Positions 1 to 8,600 of a DNA stretch of 13,476 nt are shown piece by piece (the first letter of the stretch is position 1; each line of letters starts with the position of its first letter). The DNA is taken from NCBI GenBank assembly GCA_002437415.1, contig DJPL01000015.1:1-13476 (forward strand), in the 5' to 3' direction. Made by a program: the position numbers and the translations under genes. The notes below the pieces were generated by a model. The model was not told the DNA's origin. It saw only the letters and a list, made by a program, of their open reading frames with translations, and searched no databases. Source of the DNA: Ruminococcaceae bacterium UBA6413. GTDB lineage: Bacteria > Bacillota > Clostridia > Oscillospirales > Ruminococcaceae.

Positions 1-190
1 TCACGAAATTATTAACACCTTATTGGTATGGAAACTGTTATCAGCGTTGTTGGCTGTATATTTTATAATGCCGCTTTTGCGCAAAACGGTTGCATCGATA
101 TACTCACGAAATTATTATTCACTGTGTAGCACAGAAATCGTTATCGGCGTTGTTGGCGGTTTTTCAGCAGTACTGCTTTAGCACAAAACG
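1..190. repeat. Two imperfect ~103-bp tandem direct repeats
   Basis: Copy 1 starts at 1 and copy 2 at 104. Both begin TCACGAAATTATTA/T. They share GTTATC(A/G)GCGTTGTTGGC at 37 and 140 and a CAAAACG block ending at 88 and 190, at a constant offset of 102-103 bp; the stretches between have diverged. Copy 1 begins at the window edge, so more copies may lie to the left. No convincing gene is seen in it. The function is unknown. It lies directly upstream of the cwlD operon and could be a dispersed intergenic repeat or part of a leader. Confidence 0.6.
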
Positions 191-204
191 TGTGATATTA
201 TACC

Positions 205-232
205 GACAGGCTGAACTTTTTATAAGCCTGTC
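205..232 (+). terminator. Stem-loop, possible terminator of an upstream gene
   Basis: GACAGGCT (205-212) pairs perfectly with AGCCTGTC (225-232) around a 12-nt AT-rich loop. The sequence after it (ATTATTTC) is only moderately T-rich, so termination is weakly supported. The stem lies between the tandem repeats and the presumed promoter of the amidase gene. It could close a transcript entering from the left or be a leader structure. Confidence 0.35.
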
Positions 233-253
233 ATTATTTCAAAGCTTGTTTCA

Positions 254-259
254 TATAAT
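254..259 (+). promoter_or_regulatory. Possible -10 box of the cwlD-radA-rsmA operon
   Basis: A perfect TATAAT lies 30 bp before the ATG at 290. The region 16-18 bp upstream has no good match to TTGACA, so only the -10 half is clear. A GAAAGG ribosome site (275-280) follows, 9 nt before the start codon. Confidence 0.4.
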
Positions 260-289
260 GTACAAAAATTTACCGAAAGGTCGGACGAT

Positions 290-1162
290 ATGAAACTGAA
301 TATGAAACGCTTTGAATTTAAACGACTTAAAACAAGAGTACCCGCGCTTATAGTTCTGCTCGGCTGTTTCACTGTTATAGCGGCTACCGCCGACTATTCG
401 CAGATGAGTGTCAGGGCATCGACCTCACACGCTACTGAAAAGAAAACCATCGTGCTTGACGCAGGTCACGGCGGTATGGACAGCGGTGCGGTCGGCATAA
501 ACGGTGAGCTTGAAAAGAACATCAACCTTGCCATAGTGCGCGACCTTGACGATATGCTGACACTGTCGGGCTTCAATGTTGTGCTCACGCGCGACAGCGA
601 TGTTTCGATACACGATGAAGGCGTAAAGGGAACACGCGAGCAGAAGGTTTCGGATATGAAGAACCGCCTTGATATCATAAACAAGTACGGCGACTGCCTG
701 TTCCTCTCAATTCATCAGAACAAGTTTACCGAGCCGGAATATTTCGGTGCGCAGATCTTCTACACTGCGAACAATCCCGACAACCGTATGATAGCGCAGA
801 TAATGCAGGATAATTTCAGGACGATACAGCCCGGCAACGACCGTCAGATAAAGCAGGAGGGCGATGAGCTGTATCTTTTCAAGAACACGAAAATACCCGC
901 CGTGCTGATAGAATGCGGATTTTTATCAAACCCCGACGACGCGGCAAATCTTTCCGACAGCGACTATCAGCGCAAGGTGGCATACACAATATATAACGGA
1001 ATTCTCACATATCTTACCTCAAAGCCTGCCGATAACGCTTCGCAGACTACCGCACAACAGACGACTGTTACACCGCAGACTACCGACACACCGCAGGCAA
1101 CATCTGAGCCTGCAAGCAGTGCTCCCGAAAGCGGCGACGGTATCACAAGCGCGGCACAATAA
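290..1162 (+). CDS. cwlD: N-acetylmuramoyl-L-alanine amidase, CwlD-like (Amidase_3)
   Basis: A zinc amidase that cleaves the bond between N-acetylmuramic acid and L-alanine in peptidoglycan. CwlD family members work with a deacetylase to make the muramic-delta-lactam of the spore cortex. The 290-aa protein has a basic N-terminus and one hydrophobic segment at about 18-34 (uncleaved anchor or signal peptide). The Amidase_3 domain spans about 52-243. Zinc and catalytic residues are in place: DAGHGG (His60), the EK motif (Glu75), SIHQN (His142) and the late glutamate in ECGFLSN (Glu208). A Thr/Gln/Pro-rich low-complexity tail from about 246 is probably a flexible extension. ATG 290 was chosen because GAAAGG lies 9 nt upstream; ATG 302 is an alternative. 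It is first in an operon, 28 bp before radA. The amidase call is secure; the CwlD subfamily is likely from length and layout, but the spore role is inferred. Confidence 0.9.
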   Translation: MKLNMKRFEFKRLKTRVPALIVLLGCFTVIAATADYSQMSVRASTSHATEKKTIVLDAGHGGMDSGAVGINGELEKNINLAIVRDLDDMLTLSGFNVVLTRDSDVSIHDEGVKGTREQKVSDMKNRLDIINKYGDCLFLSIHQNKFTEPEYFGAQIFYTANNPDNRMIAQIMQDNFRTIQPGNDRQIKQEGDELYLFKNTKIPAVLIECGFLSNPDDAANLSDSDYQRKVAYTIYNGILTYLTSKPADNASQTTAQQTTVTPQTTDTPQATSEPASSAPESGDGITSAAQ

Positions 1163-1190
1163 AGCAAACGGCTTTGGAAAGGACGTATAA

Positions 1191-2588
1191 ATGGCAAAAT
1201 CAAAATCAGTATACATATGCAGTGAATGCGGGCAGGAGTACCCTAAATGGAACGGACGCTGTAACGCCTGCGGGGCGTGGAACACGCTTGAAGAAACGCT
1301 TATACAGCCGAAATCACACGGGCTTGCAAAAAGCTCCGGCGGGGGCAGACTGCCGCTTGCAAGCATAAACGCCCTTTCGTTCATGGATGAAACGCGATAT
1401 GAAACAGGAATGTCAGAGCTTGACAGGGTTCTCGGCGGAGGTCTTGTCAAAGGCTCGCTGGTGCTGCTCGGCGGCGACCCCGGTATCGGCAAATCGACGC
1501 TTCTGTTACAGATATGCGGCTGTCTTGCAAAGGACAAAGCCGTGCTGTACATATCGGGCGAGGAGAGTGAACGGCAGATAAAGCTCCGCGCAGACAGGCT
1601 CGGAGTTGCAAGTGACGGGCTGTATATCAGCGCCTGCACCGACTGTGATACCATAATAGAGGGTGTACGCGAAAACAAGCCCGATGTAGTGATAATCGAC
1701 TCGATACAGACAATGCAATTATCGGAGCTCCAGTCTGTACCGGGAAGTCTTGTTCAGGTAAGGGAATGTACCTCGGCATTTATGCAGATGGCAAAGAGCC
1801 TTGAGGTCGCTGTATTCCTTGTAGGTCACGTCAACAAGGACGGCGGCATTGCAGGTCCTAAGGTGCTTGAGCATATAGTAGACACGGTGCTGTACTTTGA
1901 GGGCGACAAACAGCTCAGCTACAGAATTTTAAGAGCCGCAAAGAACCGTTTCGGTTCGACTAACGAAATAGGCGTATTTGAAATGCAGGATAAGGGACTG
2001 GTGCAGGTTGAAAATCCGTCCGCTATGCTTCTTCTCGGCAGACCCGCAGGTGTAAGCGGTATAACCGTACTGTGCACCGTTGAGGGTACACGTCCGATAC
2101 TGGCGGAGGTTCAGGCACTTGTCAGCAAAACCTCATTCTCTGCCCCGCGCAGAATGACCACGGGCTTCGACTACAGCAGGCTGTGCGTACTTCTTGCCGT
2201 GCTTGAAAAGAGGACAGGCTATAACTTCGGCGGGTACGATGTATATATAAATGTTATAGGCGGACTGAAAATAGACGAGCCCGCAAGTGACCTTGCCATA
2301 ACACTTGCGCTGTATTCCGGACTGCGCGATATACCGATAGGCGATGATGTCGCGGTATTCGGCGAGGTAGGTCTCGGCGGAGAGATAAGGGCGGTATCGC
2401 ATATAAGAGAGCGTGTGCGCGAGGCGGCACGAATGGGCTTCGCAAAGTGCATAGTCCCGAAATCGTCACTCAAAAATCTTGACAAGAGCGAAAACTACGG
2501 AATAAGCATATACGGCGTGGCAAATCTTCAGCAGGCGTTCAAGGTGCTTGAGATGTTCACAAAAGAAAGCGAAGGAAACAAAGAATGA
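1191..2588 (+). CDS. radA: DNA repair protein RadA (Sms)
   Basis: A RecA-like ATPase that processes recombination intermediates by promoting branch migration and strand extension with RecA. All family blocks are present in 465 aa, the usual length. An N-terminal C4 zinc finger has Cys10, Cys13, Cys24 and Cys27. Walker A is GDPGIGKS (95-102, Lys101). A Walker B-like VVIIDS lies near 166-171. The RadA signature KNRFG is at 251-255. The Lon-protease-like C-terminal domain spans about 285-455 and is structural, not proteolytic, in this family. GGAAAGG (1176-1182) is 8 nt before the ATG. The stop overlaps the rsmA start as ATGA, so the two are probably translationally coupled. Nothing is missing or unusual. 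Confidence 0.97.
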   Translation: MAKSKSVYICSECGQEYPKWNGRCNACGAWNTLEETLIQPKSHGLAKSSGGGRLPLASINALSFMDETRYETGMSELDRVLGGGLVKGSLVLLGGDPGIGKSTLLLQICGCLAKDKAVLYISGEESERQIKLRADRLGVASDGLYISACTDCDTIIEGVRENKPDVVIIDSIQTMQLSELQSVPGSLVQVRECTSAFMQMAKSLEVAVFLVGHVNKDGGIAGPKVLEHIVDTVLYFEGDKQLSYRILRAAKNRFGSTNEIGVFEMQDKGLVQVENPSAMLLLGRPAGVSGITVLCTVEGTRPILAEVQALVSKTSFSAPRRMTTGFDYSRLCVLLAVLEKRTGYNFGGYDVYINVIGGLKIDEPASDLAITLALYSGLRDIPIGDDVAVFGEVGLGGEIRAVSHIRERVREAARMGFAKCIVPKSSLKNLDKSENYGISIYGVANLQQAFKVLEMFTKESEGNKE

Positions 2589-3448
2589 AGCTTACCGACA
2601 TATCAACAATAAGACAGCTTTTTGAAAAGCATGGGTTTTCATTTACAAAATCCCTCGGTCAGAACTTTCTGATAAATCCGACCGTTTGCCCGAAGATCGC
2701 CGAGATGGGCGGTGCGGGCAAAAATGTCGGCGCTATAGAAATAGGCACGGGTGTAGGCGTACTTACAAGAGAGCTTGCCCAGCGTTGCGACAAGGTCGTG
2801 GCAATAGAGATAGACACGGGGCTGAAACCAATTCTTGACGAAACGCTTGAAGAATACGACAATGTGGAAGTAATTTTTGCGGACGTTATGGAAACCGACC
2901 TTAATAAGCTCATAGCGGAGAAATTTCCCGGTATGGACGTTATCGTCTGTGCAAATCTCCCCTACTACATTACTTCACCTGTAATAATGAAGCTGCTTGA
3001 AGAAAAGCTTCCGATAAAAGCGATAACGGTAATGGTACAGCTTGAGGCGGCGGACAGGATATGCGCCGCAGTGGGAAGCCGTGAGTGCGGAGCTATCACC
3101 GCATCGATAAATTATTATGCGAAGCCGAAAAAGCTTTTCCGCGTAAATCGCGGATCATTTATGCCCGCACCCAATGTTGACAGTGCGGTCATAAGTCTTG
3201 AACGCTATGAACAGCCGCCGTACAAGGTCGATAACGAGCCGCTTTTCTTTGAAGTCATAAAGCAGGCTTTCGCTCAGCGCAGAAAACAGCTTGCAAACCC
3301 TGTTTCGGCTTATTTTAAAATACCGAAGGCCGTGCTTGCGGAAAAGATGATTGAAAACGGCATTCCCGCGACGGCAAGAGCAGAACAGCTTACGATGGAG
3401 GAGCTTGTGAGGCTGTATGAGATAGTGAATGAGTTGACAACTAAATAA
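2585..3448 (+). CDS. rsmA: 16S rRNA (adenine1518-N6/adenine1519-N6)-dimethyltransferase
   Basis: RsmA/KsgA dimethylates two adjacent adenines in the 3' terminal hairpin of 16S rRNA, using S-adenosylmethionine, late in small-subunit assembly. The 287-aa protein has the family landmarks: GQNFL (25-29), SAM-binding EIGTGVG (52-58), the acidic ribose-binding residue in AIEID (Glu75), an acidic residue near the adenine pocket (Asp100) and the catalytic NLPY motif (124-127). The helical rRNA-binding domain follows from about 205. The MVQ-x-E-x-A-DR block is at 150-158, with Leu153 where Lys is common. The ATG overlaps the radA stop by 4 bp and GAAGGA precedes it by about 9 nt. A strong terminator follows, so this is the last gene of the cwlD-radA-rsmA operon. 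Loss of this enzyme is known to give kasugamycin resistance. Confidence 0.97.
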   Translation: MKLTDISTIRQLFEKHGFSFTKSLGQNFLINPTVCPKIAEMGGAGKNVGAIEIGTGVGVLTRELAQRCDKVVAIEIDTGLKPILDETLEEYDNVEVIFADVMETDLNKLIAEKFPGMDVIVCANLPYYITSPVIMKLLEEKLPIKAITVMVQLEAADRICAAVGSRECGAITASINYYAKPKKLFRVNRGSFMPAPNVDSAVISLERYEQPPYKVDNEPLFFEVIKQAFAQRRKQLANPVSAYFKIPKAVLAEKMIENGIPATARAEQLTMEELVRLYEIVNELTTK

Positions 3449-3452
3449 ACAC

Positions 3453-3484
3453 AAAAGCCGCGATTTTCACATCGCGGCTTTTTA
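3453..3484 (+). terminator. Intrinsic terminator of the cwlD-radA-rsmA operon
   Basis: A 12-bp stem pairs 3453-3464 with 3471-3482 around a 6-nt loop (TTTCAC). Its GC core is GCCGCGAT/ATCGCGGC, and a run of T follows on the plus strand. It starts 5 bp after the rsmA stop. Confidence 0.93.
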
Positions 3485-3490
3485 TTATAC

Positions 3491-3518
3491 AAAAACGGCA
3501 GAGCCTATGCTCTGCCGT
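3491..3518 (-). terminator. Intrinsic terminator of the Asn-rich protein gene
   Basis: A perfect 10-bp stem pairs 3495-3504 with 3509-3518 around a 4-nt loop. The bases at 3491-3494 read TTTT after the stem on the minus strand. It lies about 22 bp beyond the stop of the gene at 3541-4017. It faces the plus-strand terminator next to it, so the two convergent units are insulated. Confidence 0.88.
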
Positions 3519-3540
3519 CATATGCTAAGTACTGCTTTGA

Positions 3541-4017
3541 TTACTGCTGTACGCCGTTATTGTTATTATTGTTGAAATTGTTATTGTCGGGTGTGGCGTA
3601 GTTATTATTGTTGTAGCTGTTGGGAGCGGCGTAATTTGCGTTGTTGTAACCGTTATTTGTGTTGGGGTCATAGGTGTTGTTCATATTGGGGTTATAGCCA
3701 TTGTTCATATTGGGGTTATAAGCATTATTCATGTTGGGGTTGTAACCGTTATTCATATTAGGGTTATAGCCGTTATTCATGTTAGGGTTATAGCCGTTGT
3801 TCATATTAGGATTGTAGAAATCCTCGTCCTTTGCGCAAAGCAGGAGAATACCGGCTATAAAGTTGCAGAATAAAAGAACGCATACGCTCATACCTGTTGA
3901 GGGGCGCTGACCCTTACCCATCTGGCTTAATGCGATACCGCCGAAGATAAGCGGGAGTATCATCCAGCATCCGAAAATCATACCGATGATTATAAATACC
4001 TGTGCTGCTGTTTTCAT
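3541..4017 (-). CDS. Two-helix membrane protein with Asn-rich octapeptide-repeat tail
   Basis: The function is not recognised. The 158-aa protein has two hydrophobic segments (about 5-31 and 43-62) joined by a short basic, Gly/Ser-containing loop. This layout resembles small DUF4190-type membrane proteins, but that similarity is weak. From residue 68 the tail has seven octapeptide units of consensus YNPNMNNG (68-123), then an Asn/Tyr/Ala stretch and runs of five or six Asn before GVQQ. The tail should be disordered, polar and nearly uncharged. An AGAGG ribosome site lies about 9 nt before the ATG. It is a single gene with a near-consensus promoter and its own terminator, so it is probably well expressed. 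The repeats may vary in number between strains. Confidence 0.8.
   Translation of the reverse strand: MKTAAQVFIIIGMIFGCWMILPLIFGGIALSQMGKGQRPSTGMSVCVLLFCNFIAGILLLCAKDEDFYNPNMNNGYNPNMNNGYNPNMNNGYNPNMNNAYNPNMNNGYNPNMNNTYDPNTNNGYNNANYAAPNSYNNNNYATPDNNNFNNNNNNGVQQ
3649..3816 (-). repeat. Seven in-frame 24-bp repeats (minisatellite)
   Basis: Exactly 168 bp make seven 24-bp units, each coding for Tyr-Asn-Pro-Asn-Met-Asn-Asn-Gly or a close variant. Variants are Ala in unit 4, Thr in unit 6, and Asp and Thr changes in unit 7. Unit differences are mostly at third codon positions, which suggests duplication followed by drift under protein-level constraint. Confidence 0.93.
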
Positions 4018-4076
4018 AATTACATACCTCTTTTTTCAATAAGTGACACACTTTCCTGACTTGTGTATCTTCTGTC

Positions 4077-4105
4077 AGTATATCACATCTGTACACGCGT
4101 GTCAA
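4077..4105 (-). promoter_or_regulatory. Sigma-A-type promoter of the Asn-rich protein gene
   Basis: On the minus strand the -35 is TTGACA (4100-4105), the spacer is 17 bp and the -10 is TATACT (4077-4082), with an extended TGn directly before the -10. Transcription should start near 4070, giving a leader of about 50 nt. Confidence 0.88.
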
Positions 4106-4124
4106 TATTTTATGTTAATCGCGG

Positions 4125-5027
4125 TTAATTTTTTATCACGGATTTTTTATCCTTGCGGTTGTTGTATATGAACATCACTATGCCCACGCCGCATATGATC
4201 ACATATCCGAGCAAGCTCCATATATCCGGCAACTGTGAGAACATTATAAATCCAAGCAGTGCCGAGAAGATTATCTGCGAATAATCGTATACCGATATTT
4301 CCTTTGCCGGGGCGAATTTATACGCCGCCGTTATACTGAACTGTCCGCCTGCCGCGGCAAGTCCCGCACCAAGCAGAATAAGCCACTGCTGCCACGTCAT
4401 ATAGTGGAAGTCGAACAGTAAGAACGGCAGTGTCGCAAGGCAGGAAAAGCCCGAGAAGAAGAACACTATGTACGATCCTTTCTCGCCCCTTACTCCGAGC
4501 CACCTTACAGTTGTATAAGCCGCGCCCGCGCCCATACCGCCGAGAAATGCGAGCAGTGACGGCACAAGGTCAAGGTTTGCAAAGCTCGGCTTGATTATAA
4601 GCAGGCTTCCCGCAAACGCAATAATAACGCCGAGCGTCTGGACTATATTCGTCCGTTCCTTTAGAAACAGCGCCGAAAACACTATGACAAAGAACGGCGA
4701 CATTTTGTTAAGCATTGCCGCGTCCGATAACGCCAAATGATCCACCGCATAGAAGTTGCCGAGTATGCCGAGCGTTCCGCATATCGAGCGTATCAGAAGT
4801 GCGCCGATATTCTTCTTGCTCTGCGGCAGAAATGAACCCTTTTGCCTTATCAGTATCGCCGCCGCAAAAACGAATGCGACAAGATTTCTGAAAAAGCTCT
4901 TCTGCACCGACGGCAGATCGCCTGCCAGCCTTACAAACGCCCCCATAAACGCAAAGCAAAAGGCGGAGCTGATAATGCACAGCACGCCTTTATACTTCTG
5001 CGGTATTCTGTTTAAAATTCCCGCCAT
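4125..5027 (-). CDS. EamA/DMT-superfamily transporter
   Basis: A 300-aa inner-membrane protein of the drug/metabolite transporter superfamily. It has two EamA repeats (about 13-145 and 155-287), which would give ten membrane helices. Typical features are the conserved stretch around 99-125 (ALSDAAMLNK...PFF...FLKER) at the end of repeat 1 and its counterpart around 238-265 in repeat 2. The tail is basic and cytosolic. Members export or import small metabolites such as amino acids, nucleosides or purines; the substrate cannot be read from sequence. The start is set by a strong GGAGGAG ribosome site lying inside the end of the upstream gene, 2 bp away, so it is the third gene of the ileS operon. 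No clear terminator is seen between its stop and the promoter at 4077-4105. Confidence 0.92.
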   Translation of the reverse strand: MAGILNRIPQKYKGVLCIISSAFCFAFMGAFVRLAGDLPSVQKSFFRNLVAFVFAAAILIRQKGSFLPQSKKNIGALLIRSICGTLGILGNFYAVDHLALSDAAMLNKMSPFFVIVFSALFLKERTNIVQTLGVIIAFAGSLLIIKPSFANLDLVPSLLAFLGGMGAGAAYTTVRWLGVRGEKGSYIVFFFSGFSCLATLPFLLFDFHYMTWQQWLILLGAGLAAAGGQFSITAAYKFAPAKEISVYDYSQIIFSALLGFIMFSQLPDIWSLLGYVIICGVGIVMFIYNNRKDKKSVIKN

Positions 5028-5029
5028 AG

Positions 5030-5650
5030 CTACTCCTCCACCGCTTCGTCAAACGGCAGAATTACAGTCTGTGGCAGTGTTATCTCTCCGCCCGATGAGA
5101 AAAGCTCGGGGCGGTCAAACTTATAGCTGAGCTTCAGTGCACTTACCGCCTTTGTTACCTGCTCATCGGTAAGTCCCGAGCGATCGATAACGAATATAAG
5201 CGACACCTTACTGTTATTGAAGCGGTCGATCGAGGCTATGTTTGTTTCCTTAAAAACAAACGCCTGCTTTTCATACGGTATGTCATCAATCGAAAACTGA
5301 ATGTTATCTATCTTATACATTCCGATGTTGGTGAATGTGAACACCATCTCGACACGCAGGAAGTTCTCCGGCTTTGACATATCAAAGTCCGTATCGCTGA
5401 GCAGTGTCGTTGTAGATTTACTGTCAAGGTGCGTGCCGTCTTTCAGCTTATCATATACGTTTTTTATCGTATTGTCAAAGCTCTGTCCGCTGTAGGTGTG
5501 AAGCCGTGTATACCCGTACTGAACCTGTACCGGGAACGCAAACTGCGTTACCACGACCACAATTGCAACGGCAACGACCAGCACCCATATCAGAGCCTTA
5601 CGAACAGCGTTATGTCCGAAAAGGCTCGTCAGGGTCTGCTTAAAGCTCAT
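5030..5650 (-). CDS. Single-pass membrane protein of unknown function
   Basis: No family is recognised. The 206-aa protein has a short basic N-terminus, one strong membrane segment (about 19-37, Val/Ile/Ala-rich) and a C-terminal domain of about 165 residues predicted outside the membrane. That domain has alternating hydrophobic stretches (98-107, 148-155, 172-178, 189-199), suggesting a beta-rich fold, and ends in an acidic tail. Its ATG overlaps the ileS stop as ATGA and the site upstream (AAGAAAG) is weak, so translation probably depends on coupling to ileS. The EamA transporter starts 2 bp after its stop. The tight packing suggests co-expression of all three, but no functional link can be shown. 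Confidence 0.82.
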   Translation of the reverse strand: MSFKQTLTSLFGHNAVRKALIWVLVVAVAIVVVVTQFAFPVQVQYGYTRLHTYSGQSFDNTIKNVYDKLKDGTHLDSKSTTTLLSDTDFDMSKPENFLRVEMVFTFTNIGMYKIDNIQFSIDDIPYEKQAFVFKETNIASIDRFNNSKVSLIFVIDRSGLTDEQVTKAVSALKLSYKFDRPELFSSGGEITLPQTVILPFDEAVEE

Positions 5651-8600
5651 ACTTTCTTAACACCGAGAGTTACGTTCTCGCCGTTTATATCCTGTTCCTT
5701 TGTAAATCCGTCAGTCTTGCCGGTCACGATATCATCGGCGAGTGTATCCTCTGAGATGCTGTCCTTGTTGCGGGTCAGTATCTCGGCTACCTTGTCACTG
5801 CCGTCACAGTAGATAACGATGTGATCCATAACCTCAAAGCCTGCGTCCTTACGCATTGTCTGTATCTTGCTGACGATCTCTCTTACGTTACCCTCTTCGA
5901 TAAGCTCGGGTGTGAGAGTTGTGTCGAGAACTACCGTATAACCTCTGTCGGTCACTACAGCATAGCCCTCCTTCTGATGCTCGTCTATCAGCAGGTCGTC
6001 CTTTGCTATCTGAACATCGCCTGTTGAAAGCGTCAGCGTCATAGCGCCTGTTTCACGGATCTCGTTCATAGCCTTCTGACCGTCGACCTCTGCAAGCTTT
6101 GTTCTGACTTCGCCTATCTGCTTACCGAAGCGCGCGCCGAGCGTCTTGAGCTGGGGCTTGAAGGTGTAGCTTGTGAAATGGTCGGTATTATCTATAAAGC
6201 TTATTTCCTTAATGTTCAGCTCGTCCTTTACGATATCCGCATACATAGGCTCAAGCGTCTTGTCGCCCTTGACCATGATCTTGGATATAGGCTGTCTGTT
6301 CTTGATGTTAGCGGCATTTCTTGCGGCACGTCCGAGAGTTACGACTGTAAGAACAGTGTCCATCTCTTCTTCAAGATGCTTATCGATAAGCTTTTCATCT
6401 ACTGTGGGGAAGTCGCACAGATGTACGCTTATCGGAGCGTTCTTGTCGAGTGAGCAAACAAGATTTCTGTATATATCATCGCATACGAAAGGAGTCATGG
6501 GAGCAGATGTCTTTGCGATAGTTACAAGCGCTGTATACAGCGTCATATATGCGTTTATCTTATCCTGTGTAAGCTCCTTTGACCAGAAGCGCTCTCTGCT
6601 ACGGCGGACATACCAGTTACTCATCTCATCGACGAAATCCTGTAATGCTCTTGCCGCTTCGGGTATGCGGTAGTTTGCGAGGTTATCGTCAACCGCACCT
6701 ACAACGGTATTAAGTCTTGATAACAGCCACTTATCCATAACGCCGAGCTTATCAACGTCAAGCGTGTACTTTGTAGCGTCAAAGTTATCTATATTAGCGT
6801 ACAGAACGTAGAACGCATAGGTATTCCACAGAGTTGAGATATACTTTCTCTGACCCTCGTTTACTGCCTTTGCGTGAAATCTGTTGGGAAGCCACGGAGC
6901 GGAATTTGTATAGAAGTACCAACGGATAGCGTCTGCGCCGTGTTCTGCCAGTGACTCGAACGGATCTACCGCATTACCCTTGGACTTTGACATCTTCTGT
7001 CCGTCCTTATCAAGCACAAGTCCGAGAACGATAACGTTCTTATAAGGCGCTTTATTGAACAGGAGCGTTGAAATAGCAAGCAGTGAATAGAACCAGCCTC
7101 TTGTCTGGTCTACAGCCTCGGAAATGAAGTCTGCGGGGAACTGCTTTTCAAACTTTTCCTTGTTCTCAAAAGGATAGTGGTGCTGTGCGAAAGGCATTGA
7201 GCCGCTGTCGAACCAGCAGTCGATAACCTCGGGCACTCTCTTCATCTGCTTACCGCAGTGAGGGCACTTTATTGTTACAGCGTCGATATAGGGGCGGTGA
7301 AGCTCGATATCATCGGGACAGTTGTCGGACATTGACTTCAGCTCTTCGATACTGCCTACAGCGTGCTTATGACCGCACTCGCACTCCCAGATATTAAGAG
7401 GAGTACCCCAGTATCTGTTTCTTGAAAGACCCCAGTCCTGAACATTCTCGAGCCAGTCGCCGAAACGGTTTTTGCCGACGCTCTCGGGTATCCAGTTTAT
7501 CGTTTCGTTATTTCTGATAAGGTCGTCCTTGACAGCTGTCATCTTGATGAACCACGACTCTCTTGCATAGTACAGCAGAGGTGTGTCACATCTCCAGCAG
7601 TGGGGGTAGCTATGCTCGAACTTCGGAGCGTCAAACAGTAAGCCCTTTTCGTCAAGGTCTTTAAGCACCATGGGGTCGGCTTTCTTTACGAATACGCCTG
7701 CATAGGGTGTTTCGGCAGTCATATTACCTTTACCGTCAACGAGCTGTACGAAAGGCAGATCGTACTTTCTGCCGACCTTAGCGTCGTCCTCACCGAAAGC
7801 GGGAGCAATATGAACAACACCTGTACCGTCTGTAAGTGTTACATAGGTGTCGCATACTACATAGTAGCCCTTCTTGTGCTGCTTTTCGCAGATATCAACG
7901 GCGCAGTCGAACAGGGGCTCGTACTCCTTGCCCTCAAGGTCCTTACCGATATACCTTTCAACTACCTCATAGGGAGCTGTGGGCTTGTCGCCGCCGAGAA
8001 TTTTATCACAAAGAGCCTCGGCGAGATAATATGTGTAGCCGTCGGCTGTCTTTACCTTAACATATGTTTCATCGGGGTTTACACAGAGTGCAACGTTTGA
8101 GGGGAGCGTCCAGGGGGTTGTCGTCCATGCGAGGATATAAGCGTCCTCGTCCTTTACCTTGAAGCGAACGACCGCAGAACGTTCCTTAACGTCCTTATAG
8201 CCCTGAGCTACCTCGTGGCTTGAAAGCGGAGTTCCGCAACGCGGGCAGTAGGGAACTATCTTGAAGCCCTTGTATAAAAGACCCTTTTCCCATATCTGCT
8301 TTAATGCCCACCACTCGGACTCGATAAAGTTGTTGTCATATGTTACATACGGATCGTCCATATCAGCCCAGAAGCCGACTGTGCGTGAGAAGTCCTCCCA
8401 CATACCCTTGTACTTCCATACGCTTTCCTTACACTTTGTGATGAACGGGTCAAGTCCGTACTTTTCGATCTGATCCTTGCCGTCAAGACCGAGCATCTTC
8501 TCAACTTCCAGCTCAACGGGAAGTCCGTGCGTGTCCCAGCCTGCCTTACGGGGAACGTCATAGCCCTTCATAGTGCGGTATCTCGGGATCATATCCTTGA

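Noticed and set aside
90..293. A 67-codon frame (TTG start) ending in an ATGA overlap with the amidase gene
   Set aside because: It runs through the tandem repeat and a hairpin, has no ribosome site and shows no protein-like pattern; the 4-bp overlap is probably chance.
1019..1678. A 219-codon minus-strand frame opposite cwlD and radA
   Set aside because: It is antisense to two secure genes and its sequence is a low-complexity shadow of their codon use.
3649..3816. Regular 24-bp repeats as a possible CRISPR array
   Set aside because: The units are contiguous with no spacers and are in frame within a protein gene.
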